A stretch of DNA of 31,663 nucleotides, from positions 1 to 31,663 of the forward strand of contig JBBQZO010000047.1 of NCBI GenBank assembly GCA_038207625.1, in the 5' to 3' direction. The DNA is from JBBQZO01 sp038207625. Lineage in GTDB: Bacteria > Pseudomonadota > Gammaproteobacteria > Burkholderiales > Burkholderiaceae_D. Under the pieces are notes generated by a model. The model did no database searches. It saw only the letters and a program-made list of their open reading frames with translations, and was not told the DNA's origin. A program made the translations under genes and the position numbers. This document shows, piece by piece, positions 1 to 8,800 of this stretch. Within the stretch, counting starts at the first letter, position 1, and every line of letters begins with the position of its first letter.

Positions 1-168
1 GTGCATAACCGGGTGCAGGCGGTGTCGCGCTGTTTTGCGCTGCAGGGTCAGGCTGGCGGCGCTAAGGGGCGCGCGTTGCAACTGGCGCGCTGAGGCGCCA
101 AGCGCGCGCGCCGGCGTGCAGCGCATCGGCAGGCACGCGGCGCACCGGCGCCATGTTGCGCACCAGCG

Positions 169-1011
169 CTACGCGGCGTACTGGGCGTCGTGCGCCGGTG
201 CGCGCACGGCGGGTGGCACGCTGCGGCGCGCGCTGGCCGGCGGCGCGGCGGCCGACGCGGCGGCGCTGATGCCGCTGGCCATCGCCTCCAGCGCTGCATA
301 GTCGAGTATCGTCACTTCGCGCCCGGCCACGCGCAGCACGCCGCTGCTTTTGAACTTGGACAGCAGACGGCTGATGCTCTCCACCGTCAGGCCCAGATAG
401 TTGCCGATGTCCTCGCGCGACATGCGCAGCTGGAAGCTGGTCGACGAATAGCCGCGCGCCGCGTAGCGGGCCGACAGGTTGATCAGCATGACGGCGAAGC
501 GCTGCTCGGCGCGCATATTGCCAAGAAACAGCATCACGTTTTGTTCGCGCGTGATTTCCTGGCTCATGATGCGGTGGAAGTGACGCAGCAGCGCCGGCAC
601 CTTGCCGAACAATTCTTCCAGCCGCGCAAACGGGATCTCGCACACTTCGCTGTCTTCCAGCGCCACGGCGCCGCAATGGTGGCGCCCGGTGCCGATCGCA
701 TCCATGCCCAGCAGCTCGCCGGCCATCTGGAAACCGGTGATCTGCTGTTCGCCGCTGGGGTTGTACTGGAACGTCTTGACATGCCCGAAGCGCAGCGCGT
801 AGAGATTGCGAAACGGCTCGTCCATTCGGTACAGCGTTTCGCCGCGCTGCAGGCGGCGCCGGCGCCCGATGATGTTGTCGAACTGGCCCACCTGGGCGTC
901 GTCGAGACCCAACGGCAGGCAGATATTCTTGAACGCGCACACCGAGCATTTGTTCTCCACTGCTACGCTGGCCGGCGTCGAAGGCTTGAAAAAATTGATG
1001 ACTGGGTTCAT
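169..1011 (-). CDS. fnr: FNR-type oxygen-sensing transcriptional regulator (Crp/Fnr family)
   Basis: Predicted cytoplasmic oxygen sensor and DNA-binding regulator of about 280 residues. A CxxCxxxxxC cluster (C22, C25, C31) near the N-terminus and a further Cys in the HHCGAV segment match the four ligands of the FNR 4Fe-4S cluster. A cNMP-binding-like beta barrel follows, then the helix-turn-helix SREDIGNYLGLTVESISRLL, which is nearly the E. coli FNR sequence and keeps the VExxSR recognition residues. By family knowledge it should bind TTGAT-N4-ATCAA sites when oxygen is absent. The frame is open 82 codons further upstream, but I chose the ATG at 1011 because family similarity begins there. 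The last ~30 residues are an Ala/Pro/Arg-rich tail not typical of FNR. It could equally be called Anr or FixK-like, but the cysteines favour FNR/Anr. Confidence 0.93.
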   Translation of the reverse strand: MNPVINFFKPSTPASVAVENKCSVCAFKNICLPLGLDDAQVGQFDNIIGRRRRLQRGETLYRMDEPFRNLYALRFGHVKTFQYNPSGEQQITGFQMAGELLGMDAIGTGRHHCGAVALEDSEVCEIPFARLEELFGKVPALLRHFHRIMSQEITREQNVMLFLGNMRAEQRFAVMLINLSARYAARGYSSTSFQLRMSREDIGNYLGLTVESISRLLSKFKSSGVLRVAGREVTILDYAALEAMASGISAAASAAAPPASARRSVPPAVRAPAHDAQYAA

Positions 1012-1129
1012 GAGAGTCTGCCTGAGAGTAATACGTTGATCGAAGTAAGCATTGCGGACAGTGGCGCCCGCTTGAATCGAGTATCGGCGAAGCAGTGTAC
1101 AAACGTAAGCAAGGTTTCCGGCCACTTCG

Positions 1130-1147
1130 TGTAGGGGATCACCTACA
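1130..1147. promoter_or_regulatory. 18-bp palindrome upstream of fnr, candidate operator
   Basis: TGTAGG-GGATCA-CCTACA is a perfect inverted repeat with 6-bp arms and a 6-nt centre, about 120 bp upstream of the fnr start codon. The size and symmetry suit a dimeric regulator. The neighbouring NarL/LuxR-type regulator is an obvious candidate, but that link is inference from position only. Confidence 0.35.
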
Positions 1148-1151
1148 TGAT

Positions 1152-1184
1152 GTGGCCGGTGCAGTGGCCGGTGCAGTGGCCGGG
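1152..1184. repeat. 12-bp tandem repeat (about 2.75 copies)
   Basis: The unit GTGGCCGGTGCA occurs twice in full (1152-1163 and 1164-1175), then as a partial copy to about 1184. It is next to the palindrome at 1130-1147 in the fnr upstream region. It is non-coding and its function is unknown. Confidence 0.7.
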
Positions 1185-1563
1185 CAGGCAGTTGCGCCGC
1201 GCGTGCCGGCAGCGGGCCAGAACACGACGGGTCAACCAGCAACGGGGCACGTGACAACAGCGCAGCGGGCAGGGCCGGTGGCCTGGCTCGCCGTGCGCCT
1301 TGCCCGCACGACGGCGCATCGACCGACGTGCAAAGCGGAGAACGCGCCGCGGCGATGCCTTGTGCGCGCCGCGCGAGCTCCCCGTTTCACTCCCTGTTCG
1401 ACTGTAAAAATGCCAAGGTTTTTATTGGTGAGGCCCAAGATTGAACTGAATTATTTTTCTGTGGCGCGCGATTGCGCCGCACGGCAGGGCCGCGGCGGAT
1501 CACTGTGTCGCGGGCGCGTCGCGCGGCCCGCCGGGATGACGGCGCGACATGCGCCGGCCGGGC

Positions 1564-2202
1564 TCAGATGATGCCGTGCTCGAGCGCGTAGCGGGTCAGT
1601 TCGGCGTTGCTGCCCAGGCCCATTTTTTCCATGATGCGGCTGCGGTAGGTGGTCACCGTGTTGGCCGACAGGTGCAGTGCCTCGCCGATCTTGACCAGGC
1701 TGTCGCCGCGCGCGATCAGTTTGAGCACTTCCAGCTCGCGGTTCGACAGCGTTTCGTGGCTGGCCATGCCGGACCCGCCGATCAGGCTGGCGAGTTTTTC
1801 CACCAGCGCCGGGCTGACGTGTTTGCCGCCGATGGCCGCCTTGCGCACCGCCGCCACCAACGTGCTGGTGGGCGCGTCCTTGGTCAGGTAGCCGGCCGCG
1901 CCCAGCTTGAGCGCGCGCACCGCGTAGATGTCCTCCGAATAGGTCGACAGGATCAGCACCGCCAGCTTGGGCTGCTCGGCGCGCAGCATCTTGAGCAGGT
2001 CCAGCCCGTTCTTGCCCGGCATGGTGATGTCCACCAGCGCCACGTCGAACTGCTGCGCGCGCACCAGCTCCAGCGCCGCGTGCGCGTTCTCCGCTTCGCC
2101 CATCACGCCGATGTCGTCGGCGGCGCTGAGCATCAGGCGCACGCCGTTGCGGGCGATCGCATGGTCGTCCACCAGCAGGACCCTGATCCGGTTATCCGTC
2201 AA
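1564..2202 (-). CDS. NarL/FixJ-family response regulator (REC + LuxR-type HTH)
   Basis: A 212-residue transcriptional regulator. The receiver domain (about 6-120) has the acidic pair in LLVDDH, phospho-acceptor D58 in VDITMPGKNG and the conserved Lys in YLTKDAP. A C-terminal LuxR-type helix-turn-helix (about 145-210, LSNRELEVLKLIARG) binds DNA. It is the likely output of the kinase encoded immediately upstream. I chose a TTG start at 2202: it lies within the last codons of the kinase gene, gives an 11-nt overlap (TTGACGGATAA), has a GGAG 8 nt upstream, and starts the protein just before the first receiver strand. The in-frame start at 2280 would add 26 unrelated residues encoded inside the kinase gene. 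Its targets are not shown by the sequence. Confidence 0.9.
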   Translation of the reverse strand: MTDNRIRVLLVDDHAIARNGVRLMLSAADDIGVMGEAENAHAALELVRAQQFDVALVDITMPGKNGLDLLKMLRAEQPKLAVLILSTYSEDIYAVRALKLGAAGYLTKDAPTSTLVAAVRKAAIGGKHVSPALVEKLASLIGGSGMASHETLSNRELEVLKLIARGDSLVKIGEALHLSANTVTTYRSRIMEKMGLGSNAELTRYALEHGII

Positions 2203-3715
2203 GCGCGTGCTCCAGTGGTAATTGCAGGCATAGCGTGGTACCCAGTCCGGCCTTGCCGCTGATTTTGAGGACGCCGCCAAAATGGCGGGTGCGTTCGAGC
2301 ATACCCAGTATGCCCCAGGATTCGCGATCGAGCAGGCCGTCCGCGTCGATGCCCTTGCCGTCGTCGATGATGGTGAGCAGCAGCGCGTCGCCCTGCAGGC
2401 TCAGTTCGATCGTCACGCGCGCGGCGTCGGCGTGGCGCACCACGTTGGTAAGCGCCTCCTGCACCACGCGAAACAGCATCGTGCTCGTTTCGGCGTCCAG
2501 TTCCAGCGCCGCCACCTGCGCCTCGATGCTGCAGGTGCAGGCCACGCCGGAGCGCTTTTCAATCTGGTCGGCATACCATTCCAGCGCGGCCCACACGCCC
2601 AGCTGGTCCAGCACGCTGGGGCGCAGGTCGATGATCACCTTGCGCACCGTTTCGATGGCGTCCTTGGCCAGCCCGGCAGCGTCGATCAGCAGCGGATCGG
2701 CCGCTTGCCCGGCCAGTTCGGCGCGCTCGATCGACACCGAGATGTAGGCCTTGATGCCGGTCAGCAGGCCGCCCAGCTCGTCGTGGATTTCCTGGGCGAT
2801 GCGCTTGCGCTCGTGTTCCTTGAGCTTTTCCTGATGCGCCGAGAGGCGGCGCAACTCGTCTTGCGACTGGCGCAGCGCCTCCTCGGCCAGCTTGTTGGGC
2901 GTGATGTCGACCAGGATGCCCTGGATGAACAGCAGCTTGCCGGCATCGTCGCACACGCCGGTGGCCTCGTCGCGAAACCACACGACGTCGCCGGCGCGGG
3001 TCAGCATGCGGTAGTCCAGCCGCAGCGGCGCGCCGCTGGCGCGATGCGCGTCGATCGCCTGCATGGCGCCGGCGCGGTCGTCCGGGTGCAACTGGCGCGC
3101 GTGCAGCTGCGGCGTGGCCAGCCACTCGTCGGGGGTGAAACCGAGCATGCGGATTTGCGGACTGATATACAGCAGCGATTGGGCCGGCGCCAGCGCGGCC
3201 GTGTAGGTGATCGCCTGGATCTGTTCGACCAGCGTGCGAAACTGCGCCTCGAGCCGGCGCTTGTCGTCGATCAGGCCCTGCTCGCGCAGCATGCGCCCGA
3301 TTGCGCCCGGCAGCAGCGCCAGGTAGCGCCGCTCGCTGTCCTTGACCAGGTAGTCGCGCGCGCCCTGGCGCATCGCCTCGGCCGCGACGGCGGCGCTGTC
3401 GGCGCCGGTCAGCATCATCACCGGAATGGCCAGCGCGGCGGCGTCCGGCATCCGGGCGAGAAACTCCAGCCCCGTCATGTCGGGCAGGTGATAGTCGAGC
3501 AGGATGCAATCGGGCGCGTCGCCGGCCAGCAGCTGCAGGCCGTCCTGCCCGCTGTCGGCTTCCAGCAGCGTGAACGCGTGCTCGGGGTCACTGCCAAACG
3601 CGCGCCGGCACGCCATCCGGTCGACCAGGTCGTCCTCGACGATGAGGATGCGCAGCGGCGCGCGCTCCGGTGGCGCGCTGGGCAAGGTCGCAACGGCGGC
3701 GCGCGGCGTACTCAC
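2192..3715 (-). CDS. Receiver-PAS-HisKA_3 sensor histidine kinase (NarX/DesK type)
   Basis: A 507-residue soluble kinase with no membrane segment. An N-terminal receiver (about 20-140) has D74 in LLDYHLPDM and K125. A PAS domain (about 160-275) ends in the usual DIT motif. A HisKA_3 dimerisation helix follows with phospho-acceptor H311 in IAQEIHDELGG. The HATPase contains RVVQEALTNVVRHADA and a GKGID G-box. HisKA_3 kinases normally pair with NarL-type regulators, and such a gene overlaps its 3' end by 11 nt, so the pair is very likely cognate. The GTG start at 3715 overlaps the preceding receiver gene by 4 nt (GTGA). The N-terminal receiver suggests that phosphate from an upstream kinase tunes this one. 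The signal sensed by the PAS domain is unknown. Confidence 0.9.
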   Translation of the reverse strand: MSTPRAAVATLPSAPPERAPLRILIVEDDLVDRMACRRAFGSDPEHAFTLLEADSGQDGLQLLAGDAPDCILLDYHLPDMTGLEFLARMPDAAALAIPVMMLTGADSAAVAAEAMRQGARDYLVKDSERRYLALLPGAIGRMLREQGLIDDKRRLEAQFRTLVEQIQAITYTAALAPAQSLLYISPQIRMLGFTPDEWLATPQLHARQLHPDDRAGAMQAIDAHRASGAPLRLDYRMLTRAGDVVWFRDEATGVCDDAGKLLFIQGILVDITPNKLAEEALRQSQDELRRLSAHQEKLKEHERKRIAQEIHDELGGLLTGIKAYISVSIERAELAGQAADPLLIDAAGLAKDAIETVRKVIIDLRPSVLDQLGVWAALEWYADQIEKRSGVACTCSIEAQVAALELDAETSTMLFRVVQEALTNVVRHADAARVTIELSLQGDALLLTIIDDGKGIDADGLLDRESWGILGMLERTRHFGGVLKISGKAGLGTTLCLQLPLEHALDG

Positions 3716-4125
3716 GGCATTTCGCTGATGGTCCAGTACAGATCGATCGAACGCATCATGTCGACGAATTTGCGGTAATCGACCGGCTTGGCCATGTAGC
3801 CGGCCACGCTGAAATTGAAGCTGTTGATCTTGTCCTGCTGCTCTTCGGAGGTGGTCAGCACGATCACCGGAAAGCGGCGCAGTTCGGGGTCCTGCTTGAC
3901 GCGTTCGAGAAATTCGATGCCGTTCATGATCGGCATGTTCAGGTCGAGCAGGATCAGGCAGGGATTTTTGGTCTCCGGGTCGCGCAGGTAGGCCAGCGCG
4001 TCTTCGCCGTTTTCCATGTTGACGACCGTGTTGGCGACGCGAATTTCCTTCAACGCGCGCATGATGGTCATCACGTCAACCTGGTCGTCTTCGACCAGCA
4101 GGATCGGTCTGTTGCCAATTTTCAT
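3712..4125 (-). CDS. Single-domain CheY-like response regulator (Rcp1-like)
   Basis: A 137-residue stand-alone receiver. The acidic residues are in LLVEDDQVD, the phospho-acceptor is D61 in LLDLNMPIMNG, T91/T92 supply the switch hydroxyl, and K113 lies in YMAKPVD. There is no output domain, so it probably acts by protein contact or as a phosphate shuttle. Its style (long loop before the aspartate, LLDLNMP) resembles Rcp1-type regulators paired with phytochrome-like kinases, and the gene just upstream encodes a kinase with the matching SHDLKAPLR H-box. The start overlaps the kinase stop by ATGA, with GAAGGA as ribosome-binding site. It could relay from that kinase to the receiver-bearing kinase downstream. 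Confidence 0.9.
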   Translation of the reverse strand: MKIGNRPILLVEDDQVDVMTIMRALKEIRVANTVVNMENGEDALAYLRDPETKNPCLILLDLNMPIMNGIEFLERVKQDPELRRFPVIVLTTSEEQQDKINSFNFSVAGYMAKPVDYRKFVDMMRSIDLYWTISEMP

Positions 4126-5627
4126 GTAGTTCCTTCAATGAGGGGGCGGCGGGGTGTCTTGGGCAGGGTGAACCAGAATGTGCTGCCTTGGCCGAGCACG
4201 GATTCTACCCCGGACTTGCCACGATGCATTTCAACAATTTTGCGCACCAGCGCCAGGCCCACGCCGGTGCTCTCGACCTTGTCGCGCGGCGCCAGCGTCT
4301 GGAACAGCTGAAAGATCTTCTCGAAGTGGCGCTGGTCGATGCCGGGGCCGTTGTCGGCGACGCTGAAATGCCACATCGGGTCGGCGTCGACGCAGGCGAT
4401 GCGGATGCTGCCGGCCGGCTTGTCCATGTAGCGGATCGCGTTTGACAGCAGGTTCTGGAACACCTGTTGGATGCGGGTCGGCTCGCCCCACACCCGGGCC
4501 GGCATGTTGTCGATGCTGATCGTGATCGAAGGCGGCGGCGCCAGCAGGTCGATCGCGTCGGCGATCGTTTGCGGCAGGTCGAACGCGACCAGCTGTTCCT
4601 TGACGCGGCCCACGCGCGAGTACTGCAAGATGCCGTCGATCAGGCCGCCCATCCGGTGCACCCGGTTGATCAGCAGGCGCATGTGCTCCTTGCCTTCGGC
4701 GTCGAACTTGTCGGCGTAGTCGGTCGAGAGCCAGTCGGCCAGCGAACCGATCGCGCGCAGCGGTGCCTTCAGGTCGTGCGAGACGACATAGGCAAAGCTG
4801 GTGAGCTCCTCGTTGGCGCTGCTGATCTCCTCCATCAGCAGGCGGTGGCGCTCCTCGGCCTGTTTGCGCTCGCTGATGTCGCGCACCACGCCGGTAAACA
4901 TGCGCCGCTCGCCCAGGCGCATTTCGGCCACCGTCAAATCCATCGGAAACGTGCGGCCGTCCTTGCGCAAGCCTTCCACCTCGCGCCCCGTGCCGATGAT
5001 GCGTTTTTCGCCGGTGCGCACGTAGTGCTCCAGATAGCCGTCATGCAGCGCCCGGTGCGGCGCGGGCATCAGCAGCGACACGTTCTGGCCGCGCACCTCG
5101 GCCTCGGCATAGCCGAACAGGCGCACGGCGGCCGGGTTCATCGCGTCGATCAGGCCGCGCTCGTCGATGATGACGATGCCGTCGATGGCTGTCTCGAACA
5201 TCGCGCGCATGCGCGCTTCGCTCTCCTGCAACACGCTCTCGGCCAGTTTGCGGTCGGTGATGTCGTGGATGGTGGCCATCACCAGCGGCAATCCCTGCGA
5301 CGTCTGCAGCGGCGACAGGCTGACCTCGACGGGAAACTCGCTGCCGTCGTGGCGCTTGCCGTACAGCGGCGCGCCGGCGCCCATGGTGCGCGGGCGCGGC
5401 TCGGAAAAAAAGTCGATGCGCTGGCGTACATGGCTGTGCGCAAAGCGCGTGGGCAGCAGCACTTCAAGCAGTTGCCCGATCAGGGCATCGTGGGCGACGC
5501 CAAACAGCCGCGTCAGGGCGGGATTGGCCAGCACGATGTGGCCGTCCTGGTCGATGATCAGCATCGCATCGGTGGCCGACGCGAGCAGCCAATCGAGGCT
5601 CTGGCCTTGAATTACGAGATTTTTCAC
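4122..5627 (-). CDS. PAS-PAS sensor histidine kinase
   Basis: A 501-residue cytoplasmic kinase without TM segments. PAS1 (about 10-128) and PAS2 (about 136-258) each end in a PAC-like DI(T/S) motif. A short coiled stretch precedes the dimerisation domain with H284 in FAYVVSHDLKAPLRAIG, the H-box style of phytochrome and cyanobacterial kinases. The HATPase has QNLLSNAIRY (N-box), DNGPGID (G1) and TGVGLALVRKIVEMHRG (G2), so it should be catalytically competent. The GTG start at 5627 has AGGA 8 nt upstream. It heads the four-gene operon running down to 1564. PAS2 lacks the GXNCRFLQ flavin motif, so there is no direct sign of a light-sensing LOV domain. The ligand is unknown. Confidence 0.9.
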   Translation of the reverse strand: MKNLVIQGQSLDWLLASATDAMLIIDQDGHIVLANPALTRLFGVAHDALIGQLLEVLLPTRFAHSHVRQRIDFFSEPRPRTMGAGAPLYGKRHDGSEFPVEVSLSPLQTSQGLPLVMATIHDITDRKLAESVLQESEARMRAMFETAIDGIVIIDERGLIDAMNPAAVRLFGYAEAEVRGQNVSLLMPAPHRALHDGYLEHYVRTGEKRIIGTGREVEGLRKDGRTFPMDLTVAEMRLGERRMFTGVVRDISERKQAEERHRLLMEEISSANEELTSFAYVVSHDLKAPLRAIGSLADWLSTDYADKFDAEGKEHMRLLINRVHRMGGLIDGILQYSRVGRVKEQLVAFDLPQTIADAIDLLAPPPSITISIDNMPARVWGEPTRIQQVFQNLLSNAIRYMDKPAGSIRIACVDADPMWHFSVADNGPGIDQRHFEKIFQLFQTLAPRDKVESTGVGLALVRKIVEMHRGKSGVESVLGQGSTFWFTLPKTPRRPLIEGTT

Positions 5628-5711
5628 TGACGTATCCTGGAGTTAAGGGCGCGCCGTCACGGCGCCGGCAGGCTGCGCGGGCGGGGCCCATGCCGTTCTG
5701 GCTTGGCCGTG

Positions 5712-5726
5712 GCGGTATTTTACCGC
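5712..5726. promoter_or_regulatory. Palindrome in divergent intergenic region
   Basis: GCGGTA-TTT-TACCGC is a perfect inverted repeat with 6-bp arms and a 3-nt centre. It sits in the 250-bp interval between the minus-strand kinase operon (start 5627) and the plus-strand DUF748 gene. It could be an operator for the kinase operon, about 90 bp upstream of its start. Its binding protein is unknown. Confidence 0.3.
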
Positions 5727-5779
5727 GTCACAGGGCCGCCGCGTGCAGGCTAACGTGCAGGCCGGCGGGATGCGCCATT

Positions 5780-5808
5780 TTGCGGTTCGGCGGGCGAACG
5801 GGCATACT
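5780..5808 (+). promoter_or_regulatory. Possible sigma70-type promoter for the DUF748 gene
   Basis: TTGCGG (5780-5785) and CATACT (5803-5808) are separated by 17 bp and lie about 65 bp upstream of the gene. The -35 and -10 matches are moderate (roughly four of six each). In GC-rich DNA this is suggestive only. Confidence 0.3.
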
Positions 5809-5878
5809 GACGGCTGTGGCATGGCAGTTTGTTCATCAGGATCAAGGGCCGACAATGACAATATGAGGGAGAGTGCGG

Positions 5879-8800
5879 TTGCAGTCGATGAATATCCGGT
5901 GGAAGCGGTGGGCGGTGGGCGTGGCGGCCGGGGTGGCGACGTATTCGGTGGCCGGGTTCTGGCTGCTGCCGCAGTTGATTAAGCATCAACTGCCCAAGCT
6001 CGGACAGCAGGAACTGGCGCGCCAGCTCAGCGTCGAGGCGCTCAGCTTCAATCCCTTCACCTTGCGCCTGGAAGCGCGTGCGCTGCGCCTGGCCGAGGCC
6101 GACGGCGCGCCCTTGTTTGGCGTGGGCGCGCTGAGCGTGCAATTGGAGTGGCGCTCGCTGTTGCGGCGCGCCTGGATTTTTGCCGAAGTGCGCGTGGGCG
6201 CGCCCAGCGTCAGCCTTGACATCGCGCCGGACGGCCGTTTCAACCTCGCGCAGTTGATCGACACGCTGGCGCGCCGCCCGCACGAGGCGCACCCCGACAG
6301 CGCCTTGCCGCGCCTGATCATCGGGCGCTTCGCGATCGAGCAGGGCAAGTTGGCGCTGCAGGATAGGCGCGCCGGCTATGCGAACAGTTTTTACCCGATC
6401 GATTTTGCGCTCGATAACCTCAGCACCTTGCCCGACCAGAGCGGCAGTTACACCTTCAGCGCGGACGCCGCGCACGGCGGCAAACTGCACTGGCGCGGCA
6501 CGGCGTCGCTCAATCCGATCCAGGGCGAGGGCGAACTGGTGCTGGACAATGTCGCGCTGGCCGAACTGGCCACCTATCTGAAAGCATATACGCGCGCCAG
6601 CGTGACGGGTGGGCAGTTGTCGGCCACCTTGCCGTATCGGTTTGCCTACCGCGATGGCAAGGTCGACGCCAGCTTGCTCAAGGCCGCACTGGCGTTGCGC
6701 GACTTCGCTCTGGCGCAGCAGGCGGGCGGCGCGCCGTTCGTCACGCTCAAACGGTTGGACGTGAACGCGCTTGGCGTGGATGTGGGCACGCAGGCGGTGA
6801 CGGTGGAGCAGTTGCTGCTCGACGGCGCGCACGTGTCGCTGAAACGCGATGCCAAGGGCGAGTTCGCGCTGGCAACAGGGCCGCAACCGGCGCCGGCCGC
6901 CGCGTCGATCGCGCCGGGCGCGCCAGTGGCCGTACCAGCGGCGCCGGCTGGATCGGCCTCAGCGCCGACGCAGGTCGATACTGCCGCAGCGCTGGCTGGC
7001 GCATCCGCACCCGCATCCGCATCCGCACCCGCACCCGCACCCGCACCCGCACCCGCACCCGCATCCGAAGCTGCATCAGTACCAGCCTTGGCATCCGCAT
7101 CCGCAGCCGCATCAGTACCAGCCTTGGCATCCGCAGCCGCATCCGCATCAGTACCAGCATTGGCATCCGCATCCGCGGCGCTTGGCGCAGTGCCGGCCGC
7201 GCGCGGGCAAGCTGCTGCCGCGCCGCATTGGACGCTGAATCTCAAGCAACTGGCCGTCGATCGGGTGGCCGTCGACGCGCGTGACGAGTCGGTCACGCCG
7301 CCTTTCACACTGAGCGCAGACAAACTAAGCTTGCGCCTGCAACTGCGCGCAGAGCAGGCCAGCACGGGACTCCAGCTGACGCTCGCCGACGCCGGTTTTT
7401 CGCTCGCCGACCTGGTGCTGGCAAGCGGTGCACAGACGCCCTTCAAGCTGGCGCAATTGGGCTTTAGCAGCGGCGCGCTGGACCTCGCCGCGCACCGCGT
7501 CAGCGTGGGACGGCTGTTTGCCGACGGTGGACAGCTGCAATTGGCGCGCGACCGGCAAGGACGGCTGAGCATCCTCAATTTCCTCCCCAAGTTTGGGGCC
7601 GTGCCTGACGCGTCGCCTGGGCCGGCAACGGGCAGGTCCACATCCAGGCGCAACCCGCCGCGAGCAGCGGCATCGGTGGCAGCTGCCGTGCCGGACACGA
7701 AGGCCGCGCTGGCACCAGTGGCCACCACTGCGGCGACAGCCGCGGTCAGTGCAAAAGCGCGGACTCCGGCAGCGAAAGCGGCATCAGCTGGCGCAGTGGC
7801 CACTCGGGCAGCGAAAGCAGCGCTAAGTGCGGCCGTGGCCGCCCCGGACGCGCCCGGTACGCCATGGCTGAGCGTCGTCAACAAGGTCAACCTGAGCCAA
7901 TTCGGCGCCGAGCTGGCCGACCTGGGCACGGGCGTAAAAGTGCATCTGCAGGACGTCAGCGTCGACCTTGACAACGCCAGCAGCGACCTGACGCAGGCGC
8001 TCAAGTTCGACATCGGCGCGGGTTTGCGCGAAGGCGGGCGTGTCACTGCACGCGGCACGCTGGTGCCATCGAGCGCCGCGCTGGACGCCGACGTGCAGAT
8101 CAAACAACTGGCGCTGATGCCGCTGCAGCCTTTGCTGGGCAAACATCTGAAGTTGAAGCTTGCCGGCGGCAGCGTGTCGGCGCACGGCCAGCTCAGCGCC
8201 AAGACGGGCGCGGCGAACCAGACCAGCTTGCGCTATGTCGGCGCGCTCGACGTGGCCGGGCTGATGCTCAATGAACTGGACGGCGACCGCTTCGCCGCCT
8301 GGAAGAGCGTGCGTGCCGACAAGTTCACCGCCAGTATCGCGCCGAATCTGCTGGACATTCCTGAGCTGCGCATCGTCGAGCCGAACGCCAAACTGATCAT
8401 CGAAGACGACCGCAGTTTCAACGCCGCCCGTCTGCTGGTGCAGCCGGCCACGGCCAGCGTGCCGGCGCCGGCGCCGCTCAAGGCACCGACGCGCGCGGCC
8501 GGCGAGCCGTTTCCCGTCCACATCCGGCGCGTACGCCTGCAAAACGCCAAGCTCGATTTCACCGACCTGAGCTTGCGCCCCCAGTTCAGCGCGAAGATTT
8601 ACGAGCTCAATGGGGTCGTCACCGGCCTGTCCTCGCGCCGCGATGCGCGCAGCCAGATCGAACTCGATGGCCGGGTCGATGAGTTCGGACAGGCGCGCAT
8701 GCGCGGCCAGCTGAACCCGTTCGCACCCAGCGAAAACACCGACGTCAAGCTGATATTCAAGAACGTTGACATGGTGTCGGCCTCGCCGTACACGATGAAG

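Larger units (their letters stand above)
1012..1563. other. 552-nt gene-free interval upstream of fnr
   Basis: Between the NarL-type regulator and fnr, both on the minus strand, I find no convincing gene; open frames here are low-complexity shadows. It holds an 18-bp palindrome (1130-1147), a 12-bp tandem repeat (1152-1184), and a short AT-rich patch around 1400-1460. It should contain the fnr promoter. A single TTGAT half-site lies at about 1038-1042, but the second half of an FNR box is not recognisable, so autoregulation is not supported. Confidence 0.6.

Noticed and set aside
1036..1052. FNR box in the fnr promoter
   Set aside because: Only one TTGAT half-site is present; the partner half GTAAG does not match ATCAA.
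1095..1571. A 158-codon plus-strand frame upstream of fnr
   Set aside because: Composition is random-like, it contains the non-coding tandem repeat, and there is no ribosome-binding site or recognisable domain.
2282..3778. A 498-codon plus-strand frame opposite the receiver-PAS kinase
   Set aside because: Low-complexity His/Gln/Ala composition typical of an antisense shadow; the minus-strand gene has clear catalytic motifs and overlapping neighbours.
6747..7172. Minus-strand frame rich in Met-Arg repeats
   Set aside because: It is only the complement of the hexamer and 36-bp repeats inside the DUF748 gene.
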